DNA of 64,000 nucleotides from Spiroplasma endosymbiont of Polydrusus cervinus (GCF_964019755.1 NZ_OZ026469.1:558001-622000), one strand, 5' to 3'. Positions 12,435 to 24,881 are shown, counted from the first letter of the stretch. Notes: generated by a model not told the origin, from the sequence alone. Numbers and translations: made by a program.

Positions 12435-12705
12435 GGTTATTTTGCTCCTTTAATTTTAAGATAAGTGCATAATTAATTATATTTACTGTTAATAACTTTG
12501 GTTCATTTGCTAAAACCTGAACAGATACTTTAACTTTTTGATATTTTTTAATATATTCGTTATATAAATTTAATTTACATATTGCGATATTATCTTTTTT
12601 TAATTCTTGACAAAGTCTTTTTTTAACTTGTCCACAAACAGACATATATGGTCTTTTTGCGTTTATTACACGTTCATCATGTATTACATAAATATCTTTT
12701 TTCAT
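12427..12705 (-). CDS. Small phage protein between terminase and portal (copy A)
   Basis: 92 aa: MKKDIYVIHDERVINAKRPY..., ending KEQNNRE. The ATG overlaps the terminase stop (TAATG) with RBS GGGAGTG upstream, so translation is probably coupled. It is 90% or more identical to the copy at 20609-20887. An upstream in-frame ATG at 12732 is less likely because it has no RBS. Function unknown. Confidence 0.7.
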   Translation of the reverse strand: MKKDIYVIHDERVINAKRPYMSVCGQVKKRLCQELKKDNIAICKLNLYNEYIKKYQKVKVSVQVLANEPKLLTVNIINYALILKLKEQNNRE

Positions 12706-14168
12706 TAAGTTATTCACTCCCTTTGTTGTCATAATTTATAATCTGCTGAACTATTATGTTTAACCATCAGTATTAATTCAAAATGTAAGGCATAAAAATC
12801 ACTATCAAATGTATCGTCATATAAGTCTAACATTCGTTCTTCTCTGGCATCTGGTTTATCTTCTCATTGAATTAATTCATATTGAACTTTACTTACAGGA
12901 CATTTTTCTCATAATCATTTTAATTGATTAGTATTTATTAACATTGTAAATGCTTCAATCCGATGTCTTATTTTAAATTTTTGTTTTTGTGCTGGTTTAA
13001 ATGTCATATATTGCCCAAAAGTATAATTATATTTCTCTCGATTTAAACTTTGTAGTGTTGAATAAGCACTATCATCAACATTTATACTAATACCCTGCTG
13101 TATTAAATTAAAATATTGATTTAATTGATTGTTATAAAACTCTAAAATATCTTTTACTTGTTCTAATTCTGTTTTAAATTGCTGTGTAGCATTTGAATGC
13201 GTATACTCAGAAGCTTTATAAGCTTTTTTATCAAATGGAATTATATAGTCAAAAACTAGCGGCAGTAGTATGTCCCTTAGGACTGGTTGCGTTAGCAATA
13301 TCAACACCACCTAATAATTTCGTTGGTTAAATAATATCTGTTGCTTGCATAATATCAATATATCTAGCAAAGATTGACCCACTAGTATTGCCTGGTAAAC
13401 CTCAACTCCACACTCTTGCTCTTTCAATATCTAATTGTTCTAATCTTAATTGTTCATTAACTTTATCTTGTGGTAATTTATAATTAAGTCTTCAACTAGA
13501 ATAATGAATAATAATTTTCATATTTCATTTTTCAATATATTTAATTTGCTCATATTTAATACGCATTATTTCTTCATTAAAAAGCATTAATTCATTACAA
13601 TAACCAACAATATATCTTTTTAAACTTTCGGGATTACATGTATTAATTGTTATTTTATTTTGATAACCACGAATAGCAAACTCTAAATCACTTAAATCTT
13701 TTTGTTGAAATTGGTCACATTCTTCTCTTCAATCAATTACTAATTTATACTTATTCAAATCAGCAAATGCTTTTAATTTTTCTTTTCGACTTGGTGAGTG
13801 TAAACCTTTACAATATATTTTGCTACCATTTGATAAAGTAAAAGTAAAATTTGATAAATTAATACTATAAGGTATATTATTTTCATCTAACATATTTCAT
13901 ATATTTTGAAAGACACTATCTTTTAAATCTTTACTCCAATACATACTAGCAATTATACAAATCGGCTCTTTAATTAATAAACTAATTTTTAATAATTCAC
14001 CAAACATTTTAATATTTGATATAGTCTTACCACTATATATCGTGTCCCAATTTGATTAATTTCATTTACTAATTCAAACTTTTTAGCAAAGGGATATTTA
14101 TTACCAATATTACTATTTTGTAGTAACCAATAAGGTGTTTCTAGCAAATAAGTAAAATGATTAAGAAT
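12705..14168 (-). pseudogene. terL: Large terminase subunit (copy A, at least two frameshifts)
   Basis: Homologue of the intact TerL at 19149-20609. The start ATG is replaced by ATT. A 2-bp insertion near 14035 destroys the Walker A region (SGKT in the good copy), and a 1-bp insertion near 13220 shifts the frame again. Remaining blocks are clearly the same protein. Not functional as sequenced. Confidence 0.8.
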
Positions 14169-14559
14169 TATTATCACTTTCTTTTTTAATATCTCTGATA
14201 TTCGTTTGTAAATTAACAATTATTGGTTGTTGATTATTTAAATTTAATTCTTTTTCAAGTTCTTTTTCTTGCAGTGAATACTTATGATTAAATGCACACT
14301 GTCAATATAACCTAGTACCTTCTGGCGTTTTAACCATTTGTTTAATAAGTTCACTTTCTATTTTATCAACTTGTTTTTCAAGTAAAGGAATTATCTTTTC
14401 GCTCTTGTAATTTTCATATCTTCATTTATTAGAACGGTTGAATTAATTGGTTAAATCATTCAAAGTATATGGTTTATTAGGTGATTTATTTTCTCAAAAT
14501 TGCTCTATTTTACGATAAAAAGTTGCCAAACTTGCTTTTTTTGGATTAAATTCTTTCAT
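14161..14559 (-). CDS. terS: Small terminase subunit (copy A, intact)
   Basis: 132 aa: MKEFNPKKASLATFYRKIEQFWENKS..., with a helix-turn-helix-like stretch (TLNDLTNQFNRSNKWRYENY). This is the size and position expected of TerS, which recognises phage DNA and recruits TerL. The stop overlaps the former TerL start. RBS AAAAGGAG upstream. The plus-strand copy carries a TAG at codon 19, so only this copy is whole. Confidence 0.65.
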
Positions 14560-14854
14560 TTTTACTCCTTTTTGCATATTAAAATTGCTATTATTTAATG
14601 AATATGATTAAATAAAAGAGTAAAATATAGAAATGTATAAAAGAACCACGATGGTTCTTTTTTTGTTACTTACATTTTACATCAAAATAAAAAAAGTAAA
14701 TTACTTTACTTCTTTATTTTGTAATACAAGTAATAGAGATACAAATTTGTTACTTGTTACAATTTAATTATATAATTCTTAAACTTTTTGTCAATATCTT
14801 TTTAAAAAATAGTGTATAAATAAATTTAAATAAAAAGATTGGAGATACAAAGAT
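14560..14854. promoter_or_regulatory. Upstream region of phage late genes with hairpin
   Basis: Non-coding DNA between the minus-strand late operon and the plus-strand IS30 gene. A strong hairpin at 14641-14657 (AGAACCA, 3-nt loop, TGGTTCT), with U/A tracts on both sides, looks like a bidirectional terminator or attenuator. The inverted copy keeps it at about 18669-18684. The IS30 side has TTGTCA and a TATAA-like box around 14790-14815. Confidence 0.5.
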
Positions 14855-15760
14855 ATGAAAAAATATACACATGTAAAATTTGATGAGCAAGATTTGTTTA
14901 AGGATTTATTATTATCTGATAGTTGTAAAAAGAAAAACGGCATAATTAATTTATCTGAAATAGCAAGACAAACTGGAAGAGATATTAATACTATTAAAAG
15001 AGAGATTAAGCGATTTAAAAATATAGAAGATTATACCCCTTATAAAGCACAAAAAGATTATAAACAAAAGCGGAAAAAATGTATTAAAAAACTACCTGAA
15101 TTTACAGAAGAACAGAAAGAATGATTAAATTTACGATTTAATATTCTTCATGATTCACCAACACAAATTATTCATCGTTATTTTATAAAATTTGGTGCTA
15201 AATTTCCTGCTTGTGTTAAAACTTTTTATAAATGAATTAATTTAAAATTATTAGGTTTAAATAAACAAAATTTACGACATCATGGTAAGAAATATAAAAC
15301 GAAAGGAAAACCTGATAATCGTGGTAAATTAAATAATTTTAAATCAATATGAGATATTGAAAATAAAAAATATAATGTTGGTTTATTTGAAATGGATACT
15401 GTAGTTGGTAAAGATCATCAATCTAGTAATTTAGTTTTAGTAGAGCAATCAAGTAAAAATTACGTTGTAATCAAATTAAAAAATAATACTGCTAATGAAG
15501 TTGTAGAAAAATTTAAAGATATTGTTATAAACAATAATTTAATTGGTAAAATTAAAGGAATAATAACTGATAGAGGAAAAGAATTTAGTACGTGGAGAGA
15601 AATGGAAATATTTGCTGAAACACAAGTTTATTTTTGTGATCCTGGTAAACCACAACAAAACGGTCGCATGGAAAAAAGAAGGGTTTTGAAAAAAACTAAG
15701 AAATTGAATAAGAATAATAAACCATTTACTAAAATGGTTTATTTATTTATAAAACCATAA
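14855..15760 (+). pseudogene. IS30-family transposase, C-terminus replaced
   Basis: Open for 301 aa with TGA as Trp. HTH region NLSEIARQTGRDINTIKREI, catalytic Asp in FEMDTVVG and ITDRGKEF. After CDPGKPQQNGRMEK the normal end, including the third catalytic residue context, is replaced by unrelated Lys-rich sequence that reads through a hairpin. Truncation point about 15670. Related to, but distinct from, the facing copy at 17504-18463. Confidence 0.75.
15717..15742 (+). terminator. Hairpin, probable terminator
   Basis: Perfect 11-bp arms (15717-15727 and 15732-15742) with a 4-nt loop, followed by an ATTTATTT run. It lies inside the last codons of the truncated IS30 frame, which supports that frame's end being accidental. 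Confidence 0.5.
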
Positions 15761-15783
15761 TTATAGATTAATTTAATTGAAAT

Positions 15784-15939
15784 AGAGAAAAGACAACATC
15801 TTATTTATAAAACAAAAAACTTTATAGCAACTTTTTGATGTTCTCTTTAAGTTGTTTGAACATTTATTAAATATCTTAGAAATCTTTATAAAAAATGTAC
15901 CTGTTTTTTCTCCTAATTTAAGGTGTTGTTTTTTCTCTG
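15784..15939 (-). repeat. MITE-like element, copy 2
   Basis: About 156 bp, bounded by imperfect terminal inverted repeats (AGAGAAAAGACAACATCTTA and the complement of GGTGTTGTTTTTTCTCTG). Its reverse complement aligns along its whole length with 36954-37108, including the internal GGAGAAAAAA, TAAGATATTTAATAAATG and AAACAACTT blocks. No transposase inside. Diverged relative to the other copy. Confidence 0.65.
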
Positions 15940-16406
15940 TTCCATTTATATTAATTTCTATTGGCACACTTAATTATTTATTAAAAAATTAATATTTAAT
16001 ATACGATCTTTGAAAACTTAATAGTATTTTTCAGTGTGCCAATTTTTACTATTTTGCATATTTTAAATGTGCCAAAATTTATTTTTACTATATATTTAAT
16101 ATATTTATTTAAAAGACAGAGAGATAAAGAGATAAAAAAAGAAAATATTAATATTTCTCTTACTCTCTCATAAATAATTAGTTAATAACAAAATTAATAT
16201 ATTTGTTAATAAATAAATTAGAGTAAAAGTAAGTAAAAAAGTATTAATAATATATTTATTTCAATCTCTATCATAAACAAACAATATAGATATATTAAAT
16301 TAAATATTTTTGATAAACACATCTTAAAAATATATATAAAAAATAATGCTAAAAAAATATTTAATAATTTTATTTTAATAAAATACAAAAATAGGATGAT
16401 AATTTA
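15940..16406. other. AT-rich non-coding stretch
   Basis: No gene seen. Two CAGTGTGCC/ATGTGCC motifs near 16031-16075 resemble, in inverse orientation, GCACACTG at 17438, the sequence next to the end of the facing IS30 copy. They are probably IS end remnants. Confidence 0.35.
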
Positions 16407-16590
16407 ATGAAAGAATTTAAGACTAATTTAGGTAAGTTAATAAATGATGATGCTTTATCTTTTGTCAAAACATTAGAAAATGATAGCGTTGATTTAATAT
16501 TAACTGATCCACCTTATTTATATGATTTACCAACAAGGAAAAAAGAACAAATAAATTCCAGCGAAATATCAAAAAGTATAAATAAATATA
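16407..16590 (+). pseudogene. DNA methyltransferase N-terminus, cut by IS3
   Basis: 61 codons: MKEFKTNLGKLINDDALSFVKTLENDSVDLILTDPPYLYD... The DPPY catalytic motif, with LILT before it, marks an N6-adenine/N4-cytosine DNA methyltransferase. The IS3 left end starts at 16591 and removes everything after about residue 61. The rest of the gene is not found in the window. Confidence 0.75.
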
Positions 16591-17309
16591 TAGACTGCAC
16601 CCAAAAAAGTAAGTAAAGAAAAAAAGTCTTTGCTAAACTTTAAAGGAGGTGCATTTTTATATGGCAAGAAAAGGACAAAAATTTAATAAATATACAGCAT
16701 ATTTTCAAAAAATGATAGTACAAGAGGTTAAAAATAATAGTATAAGTTTTATTGCAAAAAAATATCAAATTAATAAAAAAACTGTTGCTTCATGGTATGA
16801 AAATTTTAAGAAAGGAATTTTAAACACCAATAAAGGTCCAAAAGAATCATTTGAAAAAAGAGATTTAAACTATTACAAAGTTAGGTATGAATTACTAAAA
16901 AAGCTTCATGACTTTTACAATTAAATAAAAGAAAAATTGTATCTTTTATCAAAGAAAACATTAATAAATATCCACTAAATTTATTACTTGATATAACAGA
17001 TTTAAAGCGTAGTTATTGAGATAAATATAAAAATTATTCAAGTAATGGTACGGATAGCGAATCATTAAAAAATATTGTAAAAGTCTATGAAGAAAATTTA
17101 AAACAATTTGGTTATCGTCGAATTACCAAATATTTAAAAGAAGATTATGGCATTGTTTATAATGCTAAGAAAGTATTGCGAATTATGAAAGAAAATAATA
17201 TTCAAGCTGAATATGTAAAGCGTATGCGTAGAAAAATATTAATAAAACAAAATAGAAATAAAAATATAATTAAATATCCTGATTTAGTAAATCGTAATTT
17301 TAATGATAT
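16591..17309 (+). mobile_element. IS3-family element, 5' half
   Basis: Begins with the terminal repeat TAGACTGCACCC and carries orfA (16649-16924, 91 aa, HTH, RBS AAAGGAGG) and the start of orfB in the -1 frame. Homology to complete 1229-bp copies stops at about 17309. The missing 3' half, starting at the corresponding base, is found alone at 37200-37712. Confidence 0.85.
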
Positions 17310-17503
17310 GTATTATGTAAATTCAAGCAGCAAATTCTGTCTCTTGTTAGTATGATAATAACATCATTTAAAATAAATGCAACTATTTTTTTAAAAAAAT
17401 TAAAATATTTGTAAATTTAGTCTATTTTAAGCATATTTAAGCACACTGAAAAATAATTTATTAAATTTTTAAAATAAAATTATCTAAAATTATTTAAAAA
17501 TAC

Positions 17504-18463
17504 TTATTTAGATGTTCTTCAATTTAAACAAAGCCTTAATTTTTCATTTATAACATTAATTACTCAATCTATTTCTTGTTGAGTAACATTATTAAAATCC
17601 GTTCCCTTAAGGTATCGTTTCCTAAATTCACGGTTCATTCTTTCAATTAAGGATTTTTGTTTTGGTGAACCTGGGTCACAATAATAAACATTAGAACCAG
17701 TAATCTTTTCCATTTCTTCAAACTTACTAAATTATTTTCCTCTATCAGTTATAATTCCTTTAATTTTTCCAACTAAACCATTAATTCTAACTAATTCTTC
17801 AAGTTTTTCTAAAACTTCATTAGCAGTATTTTCTTCTAATTTCATTGCAAAATAATTTTTACTATTTTGTTCAACTAATACTAAACAACTAGATTGATGG
17901 TCTTTACCAACTACCGTATCCATTTCAAATCAACCAACATCAGTCTCTTTATTTTCAATATCTCATATTGACCTAAATCTTTCATTTAATTTACCACGAT
18001 TATCAGGTCTTTTCTTTGTTCTATTTCTTCTGCCACCATTTAATAAATTTTTCTTTAACAAACCCAAAAGACCTAAATAAATTCATTTATAAAATGTTTT
18101 AAGGCAGGAAGGAAATTTGACACTAAACTTTATTAAAAATCGCTGAATAATTTCTGCTGGTGAATCACAAAAAATATTAAATCGTAAATTTAAAAATTCT
18201 TGTTGTTCTTCTGTAAATGTAGGTAGTTTTTTAATAGATTTTTTACGCTTTTGTTTATAATCTTTTTGCGCTTCATATGGATTATAATCTTCTATATTTT
18301 TAAATCTATTAATTTCTCTTTTAACAGTATTAACTGCACGACCCGCTTGTCTTGATATTTCAGATAAATTAAGTGTGCCATTTTTCTTTTTATAAGTATC
18401 AGATAAAAATAAATCTTTAAACAAATATCGCTCATCAAATTTTACATGTGTATAGTATTGCAT
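17504..18463 (-). pseudogene. IS30-family transposase with TAA in the catalytic motif
   Basis: 319 codons: MQYYTHVKFDERYLFKDLF..., HTH NLSEISRQAGRAVNTVKREI, FEMDTVVG. In TDRGKEF the Glu codon is TAA at about 17730, a clean substitution. The rest (CDPGSPKQKSLIERMNREFRKRYLKGTDF...) is intact to the stop at 17504. It faces the 14855 copy across the centre of the inverted prophage duplication. Confidence 0.78.
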
Positions 18464-18757
18464 TTTTCTGTCTCCAATCTTTTAATTTATTTATAACATT
18501 AAATTAAAAAAATGAAATTATTATATTGACAAATATTTTTATAGGTATATAATTTAAACAATAAACAGTAAGTAAATTCTGTCTCTTAAAGCTGTTTATA
18601 AATAATAAAGTAATTAAGTTTACTTTTTTTTATTTTGATATAAAATATAAATAATAAAAAAGAACCAACTCGGTTCTTTTATACATTTCTATTTACTCTT
18701 TTATTTAATCATATTCATTAAATAATAGCAATTTTAATATGCAAAAAGGAGTAAAAA
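18464..18757 (+). promoter_or_regulatory. Upstream region of phage late operon (copy B)
   Basis: Non-coding. It contains TTGACA with a TATAAT-like box around 18524-18555, and a hairpin AGAACC...GGTTCT at about 18660-18685 that is conserved with the inverted copy at 14641-14657. RBS AAAAGGAG precedes the terS start. Confidence 0.5.
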
Positions 18758-19156
18758 ATGAAAGAATTTAATCCAAAAACAGCAAGTTTGGCAACTTTTT
18801 ATCGTAAAATATAGCAATTTTGAGAAAATAAATCACCTAATAAACCATATACTTTAAATGATTTATTCAATGAATTAAACCTTTCTCGCAAGTGAAGATA
18901 TGATACTTATGCGAGCAACAAGATAGTTCCTTTGATTGAACGACAAGTTGATAAAATTGAAAGTGAACTTATTAAACAAATGGTTAAAACGCCTGATGGG
19001 GTAAAAACATATTGACAACGAGCATTTAATTATAAATATTCCTTACAAGAAAAAGAACTTGAAAAAGAATTAAACTTAAATAATCAACAACCAATAATTG
19101 TTAATTTACAAACGGATATTAGAGATATTAAAAAAGAAAGTGATAATAATGCTTAA
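18758..19156 (+). pseudogene. terS: Small terminase subunit (copy B, nonsense)
   Basis: 132 codons, same protein as 14161-14559, but GAG is TAG at 18812-18814 (codon 19). The rest of the frame is open to the TAA at 19154. The terL start ATG overlaps its end. Confidence 0.75.
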
Positions 19157-20609
19157 TCATTTTACTTATTTATTAGAAACGTCTTATTGGTTATTACAAA
19201 ATAGTAGTATTGGTAATAAATATCCCTTTGCTAAAAAGTTTGAATTAGTAAATGAAATTAATCAAATTGGGACACGATATAGTGGTAAGACTATATCAAA
19301 TATTAAAATGTTTGGTGAATTATTAAAAATTAGTTTATTAATTAGAGAACCAATTTGTATAATTGCTAGTATGTATTGGAGTAAAGATTTAAAAGATAGT
19401 GTCTTTCAAAATATATGAAATATGTTAGATGAAAATAATATACCTTATAGTATTAATTTATCAAATTTTACTTTTACTTTATCAAATGGTAGCAAAATAT
19501 ATTGTAAAGGTTTACATTCACCAAGTCGGAAAGAAAAATTAAAAGCCTTTGCTGATTTGAATAAGTATAAATTAGTAATTGATTGAAGAGAAGAATGTGA
19601 CCAATTTCAACAAAAAGATTTAAGTGATTTAGAATTTGCTATTCGTGGTTATAAAAATAAAATAACAATTAATACGTGTAATCCTGAAAGTTTAAAAAGA
19701 TATATTGTTGGCTATTGTAATGAATTATTAGCTTTTAATGAAGAAATAATGCGTAATAAATATGAACAAATTAAATATATTGAAAAATGAAATATGAAAA
19801 TTATTATTCATTATTCTAGTTGAAGACTTAATTATAAATTACCACAAGATAAAGTTAATGAACAATTAAGATTAGAACAATTAGATATTGAAAGAGCAAG
19901 AGTATGGAGTTGAGGATTGCCCGGTAATACTAGTGGTTCAATTTTTGCAAGATATATTGATATTATGCAAGCAACAGATATTATTCAACCAACGAAATTA
20001 TTAGGTGGTGTTGATATTGCTAATGCTACTAGTCTAAAAGGACACACTACTGCCGCTAGTTTTTGACTATATAATTCATTTGATAAAAAAGCATATAAAG
20101 TCACAGAATATACTCATTCAAATGCTACACAGCAATTTAAAACTGAATTAGAACAGGTAAAAGATATTTTAGAGTTTTATAATAATCAATTAAATCAATA
20201 TTTTAATTTAATACAACAAGGTATATCAATAAATATTGATGATAGTGCTTATTCAACATTACAAAGTTTAAATCGAGAAAAATATAATTATTCTTTTGGT
20301 CAATATATGACATTTAAACCAGCACAAAAACAAAAATTTAAAATACGACATCGTATTGAGGCATTTACAATGTTAATAAATACAAACCAATTAAAATGAT
20401 TATGAGAAAAATGTCCTGTAAGTAAAACACAATATGAATTAATTCAATGAGAAGATAAGTCATATGCCAGAGAAGAAAGAATGTTAGATTTATATGATGA
20501 TACATTTGATAGTGATTTTTATGCTTTACACTTTGAATTAATACCAATGGTTAAACATAATAGTTCAGCAGATTATAAATTATGACAACAAAGGGAGTGA
20601 ATGACTTAA
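19149..20609 (+). CDS. terL: Phage terminase large subunit (copy B, intact)
   Basis: 486 aa with TGA as Trp. Walker A-like GTRYSGKTIS lies at about residues 38-47. An acidic Walker B-like stretch VIDWREECDQF follows, and a nuclease-type acidic patch LLGGVDIANATSLKGHTTAASFW lies in the C-terminal half. These fit the ATPase-plus-nuclease packaging motor of tailed phages (PBSX/XtmB-like). ATG overlaps the terS stop. Copy A is frameshifted in exactly the Walker A region. Confidence 0.8.
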
Positions 20610-20887
20610 TGAAAAAAGATATTTATGTAATACATGATGAGCGTGTATTAAATGCAAAAAGACCTTATATGTCTGTTTGTGGACAAGTTAAAAAAAGACT
20701 TTGTCAAGAATTAAAAAAAGATAATATCGCAATATGTAAATTAAGTTTATATAACGAATATATTAAAAAATATCAAAAAATTAAAGTATGTGTACAAGTT
20801 TTAGCAAATGAGCCAAATTTATTAACAGTAAATATTATTAATTATGCACTTATCTTAAAATTAAAGGAGAAAAATAATCATGAATAA
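20609..20887 (+). CDS. Small phage protein between terminase and portal (copy B)
   Basis: 92 aa, MKKDIYVIHDERVLNAKRPYMSVCGQVKKRLCQEL... The start overlaps the terL stop (TAATG) and the end overlaps the portal-like start (CATGAATAA). Basic, one small domain, no family recognised. Conserved between both prophage copies, so likely under selection. Confidence 0.7.
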   Translation: MKKDIYVIHDERVLNAKRPYMSVCGQVKKRLCQELKKDNIAICKLSLYNEYIKKYQKIKVCVQVLANEPNLLTVNIINYALILKLKEKNNHE

Positions 20888-22271
20888 TACTTTCCCCAGT
20901 TTACCAAACTTAAATGATATTAATAGTGTTTTAAAATTTTATAACTATGATTGAACAATTAATTTAGCAAATATTATTTCTCGCCATCAAATGCGATTAA
21001 TAAATGGTAAAGATATTTTATTTAAATCGCATCGTAAAGACATTTTAGAAAAATTAAACTGATGATATGAAACTTATAAAATAAAAGAAAAATTAGATAA
21101 AAATGAATTAACAGCAAGTTTAATGGGTAAAACTATTTTTGGTTTATTAGAAACTAGTGATGGAAATATTGATTTATGAATTAACCATTTTAACTTTACA
21201 TCTCGTGTAAGTAAAATAAACGAAATTGAACAAGGTGCTGATATTTGATTAAATTATCACCAATCAGACAGTAAATTTATTTTAAATTTAATTTGTACCA
21301 AAGATAAAATAGTTATTAACGGTTGGCCAAAAAATAACGAAATAGTTGTTGGACAAAGCAAAACACAAATTGAAGATAATGTTAGACCTGTATTAATACA
21401 AGAATTTAAAAACAAATTAGGTATTGTACCTTTTTGAGAAATGATTAATGAGCCCAATCCATTATTCTTATCAACATCAACTACTTTAAATCCATGACCC
21501 ACAATGGCAAATTGTTATAAATTACAATTTGATTTAGAAGATAGTTTTAATATTAAATCAAAAGAAAGATGAGCAAATCGTACGCACTGATATGGAATAT
21601 TAGACGATGATTTAATGACTGCCTATAACAAAGGTAATAAAAAAGTATTACAAGATGCTTTTGATGATATTTTTATTCAATCAGGTCAATCAGCTGTAGA
21701 TGGTCAATTATCACAATCTTTACAAGTAGTACAAGGGACACCAACCTTAGAAACATATACTGACGACCAAAAAGCAATTATTGAGCAAGTATATTTAGCC
21801 TGCCATTTTTCTAGTCCATTTGGTGATAAATCAGATAATGACCAGAATAAAACCCAATCATTATTAACTAAAACAAAAGACTTAGAAAAACAAGCATATT
21901 TACAAGCATATCGTAAACAATATTATACTAAAATGTTTGATACTGTTTTAAAATATTATGGTTTATGGGACGGTAGTGGTGAGCGCCCTTATGGATTTTA
22001 TTTTATTAGTGCTAGTTTAGTTGACCAAATGCGACAAAATGAATTAATTACTGCTAGATTAGATAATGGCACAATGGAACCAGTAAGAGCCATAACTGAA
22101 TATGACAATATTGATGAATTAGAAGCAACAAAATATTATGAAAAAATAGAAGAATGACAAGATAAATTACAAACAAAAGAAATCGAACATAATAATAAAT
22201 TAATGGAATATGATGAAACTGGTAATAATCAAAATGCCTTGCAAGGTAGAACAGAAATAAAGGAGAATTAA
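20880..22271 (+). CDS. Putative phage portal protein (copy B, intact)
   Basis: 463 aa: MNNTFPSLPNLNDINSVLKFYNYDW... The central region has repeated Trp (TGA) codons, and the C-terminal part is a helical, charged domain (FGDKSDNDQNKTQSLLTKTK...LQAYRKQYYTKMF), as in portal stem/crown regions. Called portal from size and from its place right after terminase and before the tail protein. Not proven by a catalytic motif. It overlaps the small upstream gene and ends 3 bp before the tail gene. Confidence 0.55.
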
Positions 22272-22274
22272 AAA

Positions 22275-24670
22275 ATGAGTAGAATTAACCCCGGAGTTAT
22301 CGAAGAACTAAGAAGACAAGCCCACGATACTTTAATAGATATTAGAGAAAATATACGAGATAATCGCCATTGAATGGTATTTCCGTTTAATATTTATAGT
22401 TCATATATTCCTGATACTGAAACAGGTTGAAAACCCAATAACGCAAAGCCTAGTGATTATGGTAGTTATTCAAGAATATTTGATAATATGGAAAGCACTA
22501 TTGCCCAATGACAAGACAGTTTAAAAATAGTTCAAAAACATAAAGGTGAAGAAACTAAGATATTAACGATTGATGATTTTAATAACCAATCAATTAATTC
22601 AACTATATGAGCAAATAATGAAACACCTTTCGCGATAAAATTAAAAGATGAAAATAATAATGTTTATTGAAAATTAATTGATGGGGAAAATATTTATGAT
22701 ATTAATAGAATGTTAGAATACTTAAAGCAATATAAATTAAGTTATTTTACTAATAATGATAATGAAGCAGATAACTTTTATACAAAAGAAGTTAAAGTTG
22801 GTAAATATTGAGATGCTTATATGATTGATGATAGAATTTCAATTCAATTTGGAGAAGCTAAATTTGAACAAGTATTTACTCAGCAATCAACTGAAAGACA
22901 ATATACTTTATTAATTTTAGATGAAGATGCAAATAAATTAAATATTAATGATTATTATAATTTTTATACGGTTTTTAATGACCATGGATTAAATATTGGT
23001 GGAGGTAATATAAATATTGCTCCCCAAGATAGACAATGATTATATCCATCAAATGTTATTAATTATTATTCACCATATGATGGTAGTTTTTTATGACAAG
23101 AAATTACCTTTTCAAGTATTAATGACAAAATTAGTAATAGTGGTTTATCTGTTAGACAATTTATTCAAACATCAGCACCAGGCGAGGGTTATTGTTTTCC
23201 TAAAATAACTTATTATGAGAAAACAAATAAAGGAATTCTTGAATTAGATGAGGTTTTATTAAAAGATCCTGGTGTTAGAGCAATGGCAGTTAAATTTTAT
23301 GGTAATCCGATCTTTTTTGATATGCCCGTTATTGGTCGACCAATTATTAAAGGTCAATTTAATAAAAAAGTAATGAATTCAAGAGATTTGTTAATGTATA
23401 AAATGTTTCCTGCTCCCCCTGATAAAATAAATACTTATGCATCACCAGAAGTAAGTTGATATAACATTCAAGGGATTCAACCAACAATGATAACTGGTTA
23501 TAAAGATTGAAAAAAAGATATGGAAAGTAGATATGACTTTTGAAAACAAAAAAAATAGTGAGGGTATTGTTATAACTGACCAAGAAAAGTCAACAGCAAC
23601 TAATCCTACGGTTGGCACAACTATTAATGAAGAAGATAATAATTCTAAATTTTATTGGTCTAAAAATTGAAGGATTATTCCACCAGATAAAGTAAAAGTA
23701 AATAATAAAGATGTTAATAATATTATTAGTACTCAAGCATCATCTTATTTTAGAAGAAAAGATGAATTTGGCAATACTGTTGGTAGTGTTCAAATTGAGT
23801 ATAATAAAATGGGTTTATGTAATGTTTGAGATATTTTAAATATGAATAATTTTATTAATCGCCAAGTTACTGTATTACCTTTAAACTATACACAAAAATT
23901 AGTGTTTAATCCTTTTACTATTCCAGGTGGTGTTGGTAAATTCCTAAACTTTATTTCGTTTGGTATTCCATGAGGCTGAGTTATTAATCAAGATGAAAAA
24001 ACTTGACCTAATTTTCAATGACTTAATGGCTTTATGAGTGCTAATGTTTATAGTTTTTATAACCATGCTTTTTGAAGTGGTAATGCAAAAGGTAATGGTT
24101 ATTTACCATTTGAAATATTTAGAGAACAAGGCAATGATAAAGTTGGTGCTATTTTTGGAGCAAATGCCACTAGTTTCGGGTTTACTACTTTATTAACAGA
24201 TAAAATACAAGGTACTATTTTAACTAAAGATGGTTCACCAACAAGTGAATTAGTATATTCAACATATAATTTAAAACAATTAAATCAAAAAACTAATCGA
24301 GTTTATTTAATTAATGAATGTACAAGAGCAGTAGATGCTCAAACACCAGTTAGTGGTAGTGAAGAAGATAATGATTGTGAATTCTTACAAACACCTGATG
24401 GAACAAATTGTAGTTATATTATTGATATGTTTTCAATACAAGCATTATATAAAGGAAATTTTGAAATTATCTTTTATGCTGATAACCCATATACAAATAA
24501 TGAAGAAGATTATTTACGATTATCAGTATGGAGTTTCAGAGGTAAAACAAAAAGTACCTTAAATAATTATTTACGCGATATGACAACTAATTATAAAACT
24601 AGTTTCTTATTACCACATGATTATGAAATACCAACCTTTAATTATCCACAATATGTTTTGCCACCAAAAC
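22275..24670 (+). pseudogene. Large phage tail/collar protein (copy B, frameshifted and truncated)
   Basis: Homologous to the intact 1084-aa protein at 7787-11041. An extra A in an A8 run near 23550 puts TAG at 23556-23558 in frame. The rest is open in the shifted frame to about 24670, where homology stops (PPKP...). The last 350 or so residues are missing and the sequence runs into the antisense lipoprotein stub. Confidence 0.78.
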
Positions 24671-24881
24671 CATCAAATCAAAGTAATTGAAAATTAATTG
24701 AATTATTTTTATCAATTAATTTTCAATTACCATTCTCTGGTGGTAGTTCTGGTTTAAAATTAGGTTCTTTTTTGCTATCTTTTTTATTTTCTCCGTTAGT
24801 AACTTTATCACAAGAAACTAAACTTGTTGTGCTTGTTCCAATTAAAGTGATTGCTGCTAAAATACTTAATATTTTTTTCAT
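24642..24881 (-). pseudogene. Truncated lipoprotein, antisense to the phage tail gene
   Basis: 79 codons: MKKILSILAAITLIGTSTTSLVSC..., lipobox intact, then NWKLIDKNNSINFQL before running into the complement of the phage tail gene. The junction near 24670-24690 marks a recombination that removed both the lipoprotein's C-terminus and the tail protein's C-terminus. Confidence 0.7.

Noticed and set aside
15773..15967. 64-aa frame on the minus strand
   Set aside because: Falls on the non-coding MITE-like element; its homologous copy does not keep the frame.
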